Below are positions 1 to 7,779 of a DNA stretch of 7,779 nt, piece after piece. Every line of letters starts with the position of its first letter. Positions within the stretch are counted from its first letter, which is position 1. The notes under the pieces were generated by a model. It had not been told where the DNA came from and did not search any database. It saw nothing but the letters and a program-made list of their open reading frames with translations. A program made the position numbers and the translations under genes. The DNA is from Chitinivibrionia bacterium. Lineage in GTDB: Bacteria; Krumholzibacteriota; Krumholzibacteriia; WVZY01. The DNA is taken from the NCBI GenBank assembly GCA_016208665.1, contig JACQXT010000199.1:1-7779 (forward strand). The letters are read 5' to 3'.

Positions 1-1460
1 AGAACGCCGCCGCTGCGTTCCAGAAAGTCATTGCATCGGTGCTCAAGAGTTTCAGGAATATCGAGGATGAATACCTCAAGGACCGTTATTCCGATATCAT
101 GGATGTCAAGAGGCGGGTTATCCGCAATCTGCTCGGCACGGAACGATCGAACCGCCTCGAGAAACCTTCGAGTGCGTCGATCATCGTCGCCTATGACTTG
201 AGCCCGAGCGACACGGCTCAATTCGACCGTTCCCTTACGCTCGGATACGCCACCGATCTCGGCGGCAGGACGTCCCACACGGCGATTCTGGCCCGTTCAC
301 AGGGGGTCCCGGCGGTCATCGGCCTCGAAGGATTCTCCACGCGCGTCGAGAACGGCGATATGCTGATCGTCGACGGCAACTGCGGGACGGTTATCATCAA
401 TCCGAGCGCGGAGACCGTCGAACTCTATAAAAAGGAAATAGAGCGGTTCAATAAGCTGGAGAAGCAGCTTTTGAAGCTCACCGGATACCCGGCAGAAACG
501 CTCGACGGCAGAACGATCGACCTCCATGCCAATATCGATATGCCTCAGGAAGTCGATGCGGTTCTCTCGTGCGGCGCCGTCGGCGTCGGTCTGTTCCGCA
601 CCGAGTATTTTTTCATCGCCCAGGAGCACCTCCCCACCGAAGAGGAGCAGTACACGGTGTACACGGACGTGCTCAAGAAGATGGGCGACAAGCCCGTCGT
701 GATCAGGACGCTGGATATCGGCGGGGACAAGATCGTGCGTTACCTGCACAGCTCCGCGGAGCTGAATCCGTTCATGGGATGGAGAGGGATCAGGTTCTGC
801 CTGACGAGAAAGGATATATTCAAGACGCAGCTACGGGCCATTTACCGGGCGAGCGCGCACGGCAACGTCAAGATCATGTTCCCCATGATTTCCCAGCTCG
901 AAGAGGTCATCAAAGCGAAGGAGATATGCAAGGAAGTCCGGGAGGAACTGAAGCGGAGCAGGTTCCAGATCGACGACGGCGTCGAAATCGGCATCATGAT
1001 CGAGACGCCGTCCGCCGTTGCAACCGCGGATGCGCTGGCCAAGGAAGTCTCGTTCTTTTCCGTCGGGACGAACGATCTCATTCAGTACACCCTCGCCGTC
1101 GACCGGGGCAACAGCAAAATATCGCATCTCTACCAGAACCTGCACCCCAGCATCATCCGCTTCCTCAAGACGACGGTCGATGCGGCGCACAAGAAGAAGA
1201 TACCCGTCGGCATCTGCGGCGAGATGTGCGGCGATCCGCTGTCCGTGATCGTTCTCATCGGCCTGCAGTTCGATGAGTTCAGCTGCGGCCCTTACGTCAT
1301 TCCGGAAACGAAGAAACTGATCCGCTCGGTGACGTACGACGAGTGCAGGGCTCTCGTCAAGCGTCTGTTGCGAAAATCGACGGTCAAGGAGATAGAGGAG
1401 TCCGTATCGGAGTTCCTGAAAGAGAGATGTCCGGACTTGCCGATTTTTTCGGGTAACTGA
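1..1460 (+). CDS. ptsI: Phosphoenolpyruvate-protein phosphotransferase (PTS Enzyme I), 5' truncated by window edge
   Basis: Cytoplasmic Enzyme I takes phosphate from PEP onto a histidine and passes it to HPr, the first step of the phosphotransferase system. The reading frame is open from position 3 with no stop, and the residues before the GTG at 39 (NAAAAFQKVIAS) match the family, so the gene starts upstream; about 97 residues are missing by comparison with the 575-residue E. coli protein. Visible in order: end of the HPr-binding helical domain; phosphohistidine motif GGRTSHTAILAR with the active His at 276-278; the PEP-binding barrel with LFRTEYFF, RTLDIGGDK, NPFMGWRGIRF and VGTNDLIQYTLAVDRGN; and GICGEMCGDP with the catalytic Cys at 1215-1217. 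All key residues are intact. HPr (ptsH) often lies just upstream but would be outside the window. Because the N-terminus is absent, a GAF-containing PtsP-type Enzyme I cannot be excluded. Confidence 0.96.
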   Translation, partial: NAAAAFQKVIASVLKSFRNIEDEYLKDRYSDIMDVKRRVIRNLLGTERSNRLEKPSSASIIVAYDLSPSDTAQFDRSLTLGYATDLGGRTSHTAILARSQGVPAVIGLEGFSTRVENGDMLIVDGNCGTVIINPSAETVELYKKEIERFNKLEKQLLKLTGYPAETLDGRTIDLHANIDMPQEVDAVLSCGAVGVGLFRTEYFFIAQEHLPTEEEQYTVYTDVLKKMGDKPVVIRTLDIGGDKIVRYLHSSAELNPFMGWRGIRFCLTRKDIFKTQLRAIYRASAHGNVKIMFPMISQLEEVIKAKEICKEVREELKRSRFQIDDGVEIGIMIETPSAVATADALAKEVSFFSVGTNDLIQYTLAVDRGNSKISHLYQNLHPSIIRFLKTTVDAAHKKKIPVGICGEMCGDPLSVIVLIGLQFDEFSCGPYVIPETKKLIRSVTYDECRALVKRLLRKSTVKEIEESVSEFLKERCPDLPIFSGN

Positions 1461-1643
1461 GCGGACGGACGCGGGTGGCGCCGATGGACTTTGCTCCAAG
1501 GGAAGGACGGGTAGTTGACGAACCTTTGCGCGGAGCGAGCGAGGATCGCCCGCCGCAGGCGGGAAGCCGAGCGGGCGCAGGTGGGGAAACTACCCGCCCT
1601 TCCCGTACAATAATAAAATGAGATCATACGAAAGAAGGCGCTC
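1461..1643. other. Spacer between ptsI and the nucleotidyltransferase gene
   Basis: This 183-base gap contrasts with the 24- and 27-base gaps farther down the cluster. It holds a nested inverted repeat (1500-1604), then an AT-rich stretch (1605-1632) and the Shine-Dalgarno AGAAGG (1633-1638) of the next gene. The AT-rich stretch contains TACAAT (1606-1611) and TAAAAT (1614-1619), both -10-like, but no -35-like hexamer lies at 16-18 bases upstream of either, so I do not call a promoter. I see no tRNA, riboswitch or small gene here. Confidence 0.7.
1500..1604. repeat. Nested imperfect inverted repeat (large stem-loop, possibly a small palindromic repeat element)
   Basis: The outer arms 1500-1516 (GGGAAGGACGGGTAGTT) and 1588-1604 (AACTACCCGCCCTTCCC) are complementary at 16 of 17 positions, with one A/C mismatch (1507/1597). 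Inside them ACCT (1522-1525) and GCGC (1528-1531) pair with GCGC (1575-1578) and AGGT (1579-1582), leaving a two-base bulge at 1526-1527. At the centre CCCGCC (1549-1554) and GGCGGG (1558-1563) form a 6-bp hairpin with a GCA loop. Three coaxial pairings make chance unlikely. No T-run follows, so it is not a standard intrinsic terminator. It could be a REP- or MITE-like repeat, or a structured leader of the downstream operon. Confidence 0.7.
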
Positions 1644-2624
1644 ATGAAAGCCATTATTCCGGCGGCCGGCATAGGAACGAGACTGAGACCACACACCTAT
1701 TCCGTGCCCAAAGCGCTCTTGTTTGTTGCGGGGAAGCCGATTCTTGCGCATATTCTGGATGATGTGCTCGCCCTCGGCGTCAGCGGCATCGCCCTCATCG
1801 TGGGATACAAGGGCGATTTGCTGGAGACCTACGTGAGGGACACGTACCCGGGCATCCCCGTTGACTTCATATACCAGGAGCAGCGGCTTGGCATCGGGCA
1901 CGCGGTGAGTCTCACCGGCGACGTCGCCGGCGGCGCCGAACCGCTCCTGATCATACTGGGCGATACGATCATCAAGACCGATCTCGGGCGGGTCGTCGGA
2001 TCCCGGACGAATATCCTCGGCGTCAAGGAAGTGGAGGATCCGAGACGATTCGGCGTGTGCGAGCTCCGCGGCGGGAGGATCGTCAGGCTGGTGGAAAAGC
2101 CGGATATTCCTCCAAGCAATCTCGCGCTGGTCGGTTTGTACTATATTCTGGAGCCGGCGCTGCTGTTCGAATGTCTCCGGGAGGAGATCGAGCGCGACAT
2201 CAAGACGCGCGGGGAATATCAGATAACGGATGCGCTCCAGATGATGATCGACCGGGGTTCGGAATTCCGCCCCCACATCATCGAACAGTGGTTCGATTGC
2301 GGGAAACCGGACGCTCTCCTGCAGACCAACCGGCATCTCCTCGAATCGGTGGCCCGCGCCCCCGAAAGAGAGGGATCGATACTGATTCCACCGGTATCCA
2401 TCGATCCGTCGGCCGATATCATTGGATCGATCGTAGGCCCCTACGTGTCGATCGGCGCCGGTTCGGCCGTTCGGAATTCAATCATCAGGGATTCTGTTCT
2501 CGGTGAACAGGTTTCCGTCGAACACAGCCTCCTCGAGCGGAGCCTCATCGGTTCAAGGGCGGTTGTGAAGGGGCATTTCACAGCTCTCAACGTGGGCGAT
2601 TCGAGCGAGATCTACATCGATTGA
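1644..2624 (+). CDS. Sugar-1-phosphate nucleotidylyltransferase with C-terminal left-handed beta-helix (RmlA/GlmU-like)
   Basis: A cytoplasmic pyrophosphorylase joining a sugar-1-phosphate to an NTP to make an NDP-sugar and PPi, for cell-envelope or polysaccharide synthesis. The 326 residues hold an N-terminal nucleotidyltransferase domain (about 1-235): nucleotide loop AAGIGTRLRP (7-16), PKALL (22-26) with the phosphate-binding Lys23, LGD with metal-binding Asp107, EKP (151-153), GEYQITDAL (190-198) and FDCG with the second metal-type Asp218. From about 245 to 310, isoleucine/valine-spaced hexapeptides (PPVSID, SIVGPYVSIGAGS, NSIIRDSVLG) indicate a left-handed beta-helix. This resembles long-form glucose-1-phosphate thymidylyltransferases (StrD/RmlA-long) and related archaeal-type enzymes. 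The ATG at 1644 is preceded by AGAAGG at 5 bases. The helix is too short to suggest a GlmU-type acetyltransferase, so the extra domain is probably structural or regulatory. Sugar and nucleotide cannot be decided from the sequence. Confidence 0.9.
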   Translation: MKAIIPAAGIGTRLRPHTYSVPKALLFVAGKPILAHILDDVLALGVSGIALIVGYKGDLLETYVRDTYPGIPVDFIYQEQRLGIGHAVSLTGDVAGGAEPLLIILGDTIIKTDLGRVVGSRTNILGVKEVEDPRRFGVCELRGGRIVRLVEKPDIPPSNLALVGLYYILEPALLFECLREEIERDIKTRGEYQITDALQMMIDRGSEFRPHIIEQWFDCGKPDALLQTNRHLLESVARAPEREGSILIPPVSIDPSADIIGSIVGPYVSIGAGSAVRNSIIRDSVLGEQVSVEHSLLERSLIGSRAVVKGHFTALNVGDSSEIYID

Positions 2625-2636
2625 GCAACGAGCGCG

Positions 2637-2644
2637 AAGGAGGA
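2637..2644 (+). promoter_or_regulatory. Strong Shine-Dalgarno for metK
   Basis: AAGGAGGA lies 4 bases before the metK ATG (2649) and inside the 24-base gap after the nucleotidyltransferase stop. It is the best ribosome-binding site in the window, which suggests metK is well translated and does not depend on coupling to the gene before it. Confidence 0.8.
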
Positions 2645-2648
2645 CTCA

Positions 2649-3794
2649 ATGGCACATAGGCGGCTTTTTACTTCCGAATCGGTGACCGAGGGCCACCCCG
2701 ACAAGATAGCCGACCAGATATCCGACGCCGTTCTGGACGGCATCCTGGAAGTGGATCCCAACGGCAGGGTTGCGTGTGAAACACTCGTAACCACCGGCAT
2801 GGTGTTCGTCGCCGGGGAAATAACGACGGCCGCGTACGTAGACATTCCGTCCATTGCCCGGCGGGTCGTGGAGGAGATCGGATATACCGACGCGCGCTTC
2901 GGATTCGATTATCAGACGTGCGCGGTCATAACCTCGATCGACGAGCAATCCGAAGATATCAAGATCGGCGTCGACGCGGAAGGCGCGGGGGATCAAGGCA
3001 TGATGTTCGGATACGCCTGCAAAGATACGGATGTCTTGATGCCGCTCCCCATTTACCTCGCTCACCGCATGGCCAAGCGGCTTGCAGAGATACGCAAAAC
3101 GACGTCGCTCATGCCGTACCTCCGCCCCGACGGAAAGACACAGGTAACCGTCGAGTACGAGAACGGCCGCCCCGTGCGCGTTCATGCCGTCGTCGTATCG
3201 ACCCAGCATACGAGCGACGTCGATCAGCCAACGATCAAGCGCGACGTGCTCGAGCATGTCGTCCGGCGAGTGCTTTCGGAGAGCCGCATGAACGAGGACG
3301 GATTCGAGCTGTTCGTGAATCCGACCGGCAAATTCGTCAAAGGCGGGCCGCATGCCGACTGCGGGCTGACGGGCAGAAAGATCATCGTCGATACCTACGG
3401 AGGCATGGGTGCCCACGGAGGAGGAGCCTTTTCAGGAAAAGATCCTTCCAAAGTCGACCGCAGCGGCTCCTACGCCGCCCGGCACATCGCCAAGAATATC
3501 GTCGCGGCCGATCTGGCCGATTTGTGCGAAGTGCAAATAGCCTATGCCATCGGCAGGAAGGATCCCGTCTCCGTCATGGTGAATACGTTCGATACGGGCA
3601 AGGTCGACGACGCCGCGTTGATCGATGTCGTTCGAAGCGTGTTCGACCTCACGCCGAGGGGGATCATACGCCGCCTGAATCTGCTGCGTCCGATCTACCG
3701 GAATACGGCTGCGTACGGCCATTTCGGCTGGGAGCGGGAGGAGTGCACCTGGGAATATCGCGACTACATCGATGCGTTGAGAAGCAAGATATAA
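2649..3794 (+). CDS. metK: S-adenosylmethionine synthetase (methionine adenosyltransferase)
   Basis: Makes S-adenosylmethionine from methionine and ATP, releasing PPi and Pi; the product feeds methylation and other SAM-dependent reactions in the cytoplasm. The 381 residues match the usual bacterial length (384 in E. coli). Diagnostic motifs are all present: [10 protein letters not shown] (10-19, with active-site His16 and metal Asp18), the family signature [12 protein letters not shown] (112-123), DGKTQVTV (161-168), [15 protein letters not shown] (238-252) and the phosphate-binding loop GGGAFSGKD (257-265) with Lys264 and Lys268. No catalytic residue is missing. It sits between the nucleotidyltransferase gene and ahcY, so SAM synthesis and SAH removal are co-located. 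No SAM riboswitch is visible in the short upstream gap. Confidence 0.98.
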   Translation: MAHRRLFTSESVTEGHPDKIADQISDAVLDGILEVDPNGRVACETLVTTGMVFVAGEITTAAYVDIPSIARRVVEEIGYTDARFGFDYQTCAVITSIDEQSEDIKIGVDAEGAGDQGMMFGYACKDTDVLMPLPIYLAHRMAKRLAEIRKTTSLMPYLRPDGKTQVTVEYENGRPVRVHAVVVSTQHTSDVDQPTIKRDVLEHVVRRVLSESRMNEDGFELFVNPTGKFVKGGPHADCGLTGRKIIVDTYGGMGAHGGGAFSGKDPSKVDRSGSYAARHIAKNIVAADLADLCEVQIAYAIGRKDPVSVMVNTFDTGKVDDAALIDVVRSVFDLTPRGIIRRLNLLRPIYRNTAAYGHFGWEREECTWEYRDYIDALRSKI

Positions 3795-5108
<1,314 letters not shown>

Positions 5109-6836
5109 CTATTCCACGATCGAGAACGACGCCTTCCGGAACGCCACGGCGCGGGCGTTTTCATCCTCCACGGTAATCAGGAGATCGTAGGATCCTTTAG
5201 AGAGATTGTCCGTTTTGAGGGATATCCGCTGAAGCTCATCGGCGGCGCGGCCCGATCCGACGAACCGCGACGAAACCGCCGGAACGGTATTCTCGAACTG
5301 ATCCCAAAAGTGCTTTTTCTGAGCGGAGTGCGGGACGATCTTGTATTCGACCGCGTACGAAGACGATCCGCGGTCGTTCAGGCGGAGATTATAGATCTCG
5401 AAATAGACCGGAATCGCGAAGGATTTCCTGTATGCGTGGATGGGATGGGGAATGATCTCGAGCGGGCCTCGAGTGAACGCCGTCGGAGTGCGGGCTTCCG
5501 TTATGCGCTGCGCGAACAGTATGCCGCTCACGGCCAGCGATCCGTAGAGATCTTCGACGGAAACGGCGGTCCGGTAGTCGGTGGCCCGCTCCGTTCCGCG
5601 TTCGCGGGCCGAGATGCTTGCGCGGTAGTAGCCCCGTTCCATGGTGAACACGTGCTGGGCCGGCAGCAGATGGGTCTTCTTCTGTTCTCCCGGCGCAGGC
5701 TCGAACGACAGGGTTCTTTCGCTTCGGGCGATTTCATGGTACTCCGCGTCCCACACGACTGCGACGGTTTCGAAGGCCGTGGCTCCCCGCGCGTTCTCCG
5801 TTCCGGCCGGAATCTCGACGTGGATTTCGATTCTGTTGAGACCGTTTCCCGCCTTGAATTGGTCGATGTCGAAAAAGAACGGAAGGGGGATCGCGGTGAA
5901 GTTGAATGGATAGTTGACAGGAGTTTCCTTCAGCGCTGTCTCGAAGTTGTTGGCGGCTTCATGCATCTTGTCCCGCTGGAATACTTCCGAGGCGGTGCTC
6001 ACTTCGAAATTCTGCTGATCCGGGTTCATGATCGCGTCGATGTTTTCCGGAAGCTGCGGCGCGCGGTCGATGCGTTCGTCTCCGGGCACGAGGTCCCTGT
6101 CGTAGAGTTCCAGGAGATCCTGGGGAATGTGGGACGAGAGGGAATGCTCGGTGTCGTAGAGAAGAAATTCCACCATGTCGGGGGACAGATTCTGGTCCGC
6201 TCCGAGCGGGTCGAGCGAGTAGATGTATTCTCCCTTGAGTCCGAAGTTCTGAAACGACACCAGCATGTTCATCAGCTTGTAGAACCAGATTTCGCCCGGA
6301 GGAAACATCCTGCGGTTGGTAATCTCGCCCCACACCTTTTCTCGAAAATCCGGCGGGCCGTAGCGTATGAATACCTCGCCCCGCTTGTCCCAGCCCGGCC
6401 AAGCGTCTTTCGCGAAGTACTGTCTCGCCAGCCTGGTTCTCACCGAATGTTCCATACGCTTCTCATTTGCGGCGGTCGACGGAGTCGGATCCTGGGACTT
6501 CCAGAACATTCTCAGCCAGTCGGATCGAAGGCTGTCGCTTGCGAGGGAGAGAAACTGCCTGATTTGATACTTGTTGAGCAGGTACTGGAGCCCCGCGATC
6601 TCCTGCCGCATCGACGGAGAGAGCTTCGACGCCGCTTCCGCGTCGAGCGCGCCTTCGCGCGCGCCGGCGGGGAAGGGGAACGCCGGAAGGAGGGCCGCTG
6701 CCAACGCGGCGCCGAGAACGGCGCGCCGCGCAAATGCGGGGGCCGAGAGCCGCCGGCCCGGATCCCGCGCGCTCCGGGAGCGTACGGGTGCGGACGGATC
6801 GTTCGTCGCATTCGAGGAAAGCGTGTTCATGATCAT
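5109..6836 (-). CDS. Exported GWxTD-domain protein of unknown function
   Basis: A 575-residue protein of the GWxTD-domain family (TIGR03514-like), whose biochemical role is not established. The N-terminus has a long polar lead (1-36), a twin arginine (37-38), a hydrophobic Ala/Leu stretch (39-55) and an AxA-like cleavage site near AGA (57-59), so it should be exported. Residues about 80-210 form the conserved domain: WLRMFWKSQDPTPST (107-121), NEKRMEH (124-130), GWDKRGEVFIRYGPPD (148-163) and GEIWFY (181-186). The motif reads GW-D-K-R-G instead of GWxTDRG, so it is divergent. Residues 310-575 alternate short hydrophobic strands, probably beta-sandwich domains, ending in GSYDLLITVEDENA and FSIVE as is usual in the family. 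ATG at 6836 overlaps the permease stop as ATGA; another ATG lies at 6830. Envelope location is inferred from the signal and the permease neighbour. Confidence 0.85.
   Translation of the reverse strand: MIMNTLSSNATNDPSAPVRSRSARDPGRRLSAPAFARRAVLGAALAAALLPAFPFPAGAREGALDAEAASKLSPSMRQEIAGLQYLLNKYQIRQFLSLASDSLRSDWLRMFWKSQDPTPSTAANEKRMEHSVRTRLARQYFAKDAWPGWDKRGEVFIRYGPPDFREKVWGEITNRRMFPPGEIWFYKLMNMLVSFQNFGLKGEYIYSLDPLGADQNLSPDMVEFLLYDTEHSLSSHIPQDLLELYDRDLVPGDERIDRAPQLPENIDAIMNPDQQNFEVSTASEVFQRDKMHEAANNFETALKETPVNYPFNFTAIPLPFFFDIDQFKAGNGLNRIEIHVEIPAGTENARGATAFETVAVVWDAEYHEIARSERTLSFEPAPGEQKKTHLLPAQHVFTMERGYYRASISARERGTERATDYRTAVSVEDLYGSLAVSGILFAQRITEARTPTAFTRGPLEIIPHPIHAYRKSFAIPVYFEIYNLRLNDRGSSSYAVEYKIVPHSAQKKHFWDQFENTVPAVSSRFVGSGRAADELQRISLKTDNLSKGSYDLLITVEDENARAVAFRKASFSIVE
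6833..6836 (-). other. ATGA start-stop overlap coupling the permease and GWxTD genes
   Basis: On the - strand the GWxTD start ATG (6836-6834) and the permease stop TGA (6835-6833) share bases. Upstream of this ATG only a weak GGGCGAA is seen, so translation of the GWxTD gene probably depends on ribosomes finishing the permease gene. Confidence 0.75.
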
Positions 6837-7779
6837 CGGTTCGCCCGGCGCAACAGCACCGCTCCAACGACAAGGAATAGCATGTTTCCGACCTGAGACG
6901 CAAGGAGCGGAGGGATGAGGCCGTTCTGGCCGAGGGTTCTTCCCGTTCTCAGAATGCCGTAATAGAGGAAGCTGATGATCAGCGTCGCGCCGAATCCCGT
7001 CGCGATCGATTGCCTCCGTTTGCCGGACGTGAATGAAATGCCGATGAGAACGAAGATGACGCCGGCCAGCGGGAAACTGAATTTGAAATACAGATCGACC
7101 AGATACTGTTCCACCGTTCCGCCGCTCCTCCTCACTTTCTTGATGAAGGCCCGCAGCTCTTCAAAATTCATGTTCTCCACGTCGATCTGCTCCTTGGCGA
7201 AGTCGTCGGGCGTTTCCTGGAGGTCGTCGACGGTCAAGGTTCTGAACGCCGCGACGCTTTCGCTGTCCGCGGCGAACGTTCGGTCGAATCCCGACGAGAA
7301 GATCCAGCGGCCGTCGTTCCATGTCGCCATCTTTGCGTCGATCCGTCTGACCAGTGTGTTGCTGTCGAACTTCTGGAGCACGACGTCGAACAATACCTTG
7401 CTCTGATGATCGTACCTGCCGGCGAGGTACACGTACCCGCTTTCCCCGAGGTAGTGGAGGTTCTCCTTGTACATGGGATCGTCCCGTTTCCGTCCCTCGA
7501 TGTCGTAATGCATAATGTCGAACCGCTCGCGGTTCGCCTTCGTGACGACGGTCTCGTTGAAGACGATCATGCCCACGCTGGTTGCGGCGGCGATCGCGAT
7601 GATCGGAGCCGATATCCTCAGGAGACTGACGCCGGAGGAAATCAGGGCGGTTAATTCGTTCCGCCGGCCGAGAACACCCATCGAAAAGATCGATGCGAGC
7701 AGGAGGGATACCGGCGTTATGTACGTGAGGATATAGGGAAGGGGGCACGCATAATACAGGGCGATATCCTCGAAACGGG
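6833..7779 (-). CDS. LptF/LptG-family lipopolysaccharide export permease, 5' truncated by window edge
   Basis: An inner-membrane subunit of the Lpt transporter, which with LptB ATPase extracts lipopolysaccharide and passes it to the LptC/A bridge. The frame is open to the right edge; 314 residues are visible, beginning RFEDIALYYACPLPYILTYI, and about 50 N-terminal residues are missing against a typical 350-370. Seen in order: a hydrophobic segment (about 12-34) with the family pattern leading into GVLGRRNELTALISSGVS; a second segment (55-74); a soluble mainly beta domain (about 78-227, the periplasmic jellyroll of the family); and three C-terminal segments (about 233-250, 257-277, 286-309) including FPLAGVIFVLIG and GLIPPLLAS. 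The usual Trp in the PPLLAAW-type motif is Gln here. LptF and LptG cannot be separated from this fragment, so no symbol is given; a partner permease may lie upstream. It overlaps the GWxTD gene by 4 bases. Confidence 0.9.
   Translation of the reverse strand, partial: RFEDIALYYACPLPYILTYITPVSLLLASIFSMGVLGRRNELTALISSGVSLLRISAPIIAIAAATSVGMIVFNETVVTKANRERFDIMHYDIEGRKRDDPMYKENLHYLGESGYVYLAGRYDHQSKVLFDVVLQKFDSNTLVRRIDAKMATWNDGRWIFSSGFDRTFAADSESVAAFRTLTVDDLQETPDDFAKEQIDVENMNFEELRAFIKKVRRSGGTVEQYLVDLYFKFSFPLAGVIFVLIGISFTSGKRRQSIATGFGATLIISFLYYGILRTGRTLGQNGLIPPLLASQVGNMLFLVVGAVLLRRANR

Noticed and set aside
569..1276. A 235-codon Arg/His/Gln-rich frame inside ptsI
   Set aside because: It overlaps the conserved PEP-binding barrel of Enzyme I in another frame, and its composition is that of a frame-shifted GC-rich gene.
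831..1499. A 222-codon - strand frame running past the ptsI end
   Set aside because: Almost all of it is antisense to conserved ptsI sequence, with no motif or ribosome-binding site to support it.
1500..1604. Intrinsic terminator for ptsI
   Set aside because: The structure has long arms, but the bases after it read GTACAATAATAAAA with no T-run on the + strand, so the standard mechanism does not fit.
1606..1619. Promoter for the nucleotidyltransferase operon from TACAAT or TAAAAT
   Set aside because: Neither hexamer has a -35-like partner at a normal distance, and AT-rich bases are also expected near a ribosome-binding site.
2625..2648. SAM riboswitch before metK
   Set aside because: The gap is only 24 bases and is filled by the Shine-Dalgarno, leaving no room for a known SAM riboswitch.
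5310..6896. A 528-codon open frame on the + strand opposite the GWxTD gene
   Set aside because: It lies wholly antisense to a gene with recognisable domain motifs and a signal peptide. Its translation is rich in Arg and Val with no recognisable motif, as expected of a GC-rich antisense shadow.

Overview
The window looks like a stretch of chromosome from a Gram-negative (outer-membrane-bearing) bacterium of fairly high GC content (about 58-60% by eye, not counted). Two features suggest a lineage of or near the FCB superphylum or Acidobacteria: a GWxTD-domain secreted protein, and a sugar-1-phosphate nucleotidyltransferase with a C-terminal hexapeptide helix of the type common in those groups. 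The LptF/LptG-type permease implies lipopolysaccharide export and so an outer membrane. The taxonomic guess is inference; there is no rRNA or other firm marker here.

Layout. Positions 1-5078 carry four genes on the + strand: the 3' four-fifths of ptsI (PTS Enzyme I, cut by the left window edge), a 183-base spacer holding a nested inverted repeat, a sugar-nucleotide pyrophosphorylase, metK (S-adenosylmethionine synthetase) and an adenosylhomocysteinase of the short archaeal/Thermotoga-like type. The last three are spaced by 24 and 27 bases and have good ribosome-binding sites, so they probably form one operon, perhaps with ptsI read-through. Positions 5109-7779 carry two genes on the - strand, converging on the first group with a 30-base gap: an LptF/LptG-family permease (cut by the right edge) followed, with a 4-base ATGA overlap, by a 575-residue exported GWxTD-domain protein.

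How they fit together. metK and ahcY make SAM and remove SAH, so they flank the cell's methylation reactions. The nucleotidyltransferase activates a sugar phosphate for envelope or polysaccharide synthesis. Enzyme I feeds phosphate from PEP into a PTS chain whose HPr and EII partners are not in view. The - strand pair points to envelope biogenesis.

I found no mobile element, CRISPR array, tRNA, rRNA, recognisable riboswitch or defence system. Most of the window is ordinary core metabolism. The less ordinary items are the nested inverted repeat at 1500-1604, the divergent GWxTD protein coupled to the lipid-export permease, and the type of SAH hydrolase. I do not see convincing evidence for a wholly new system.
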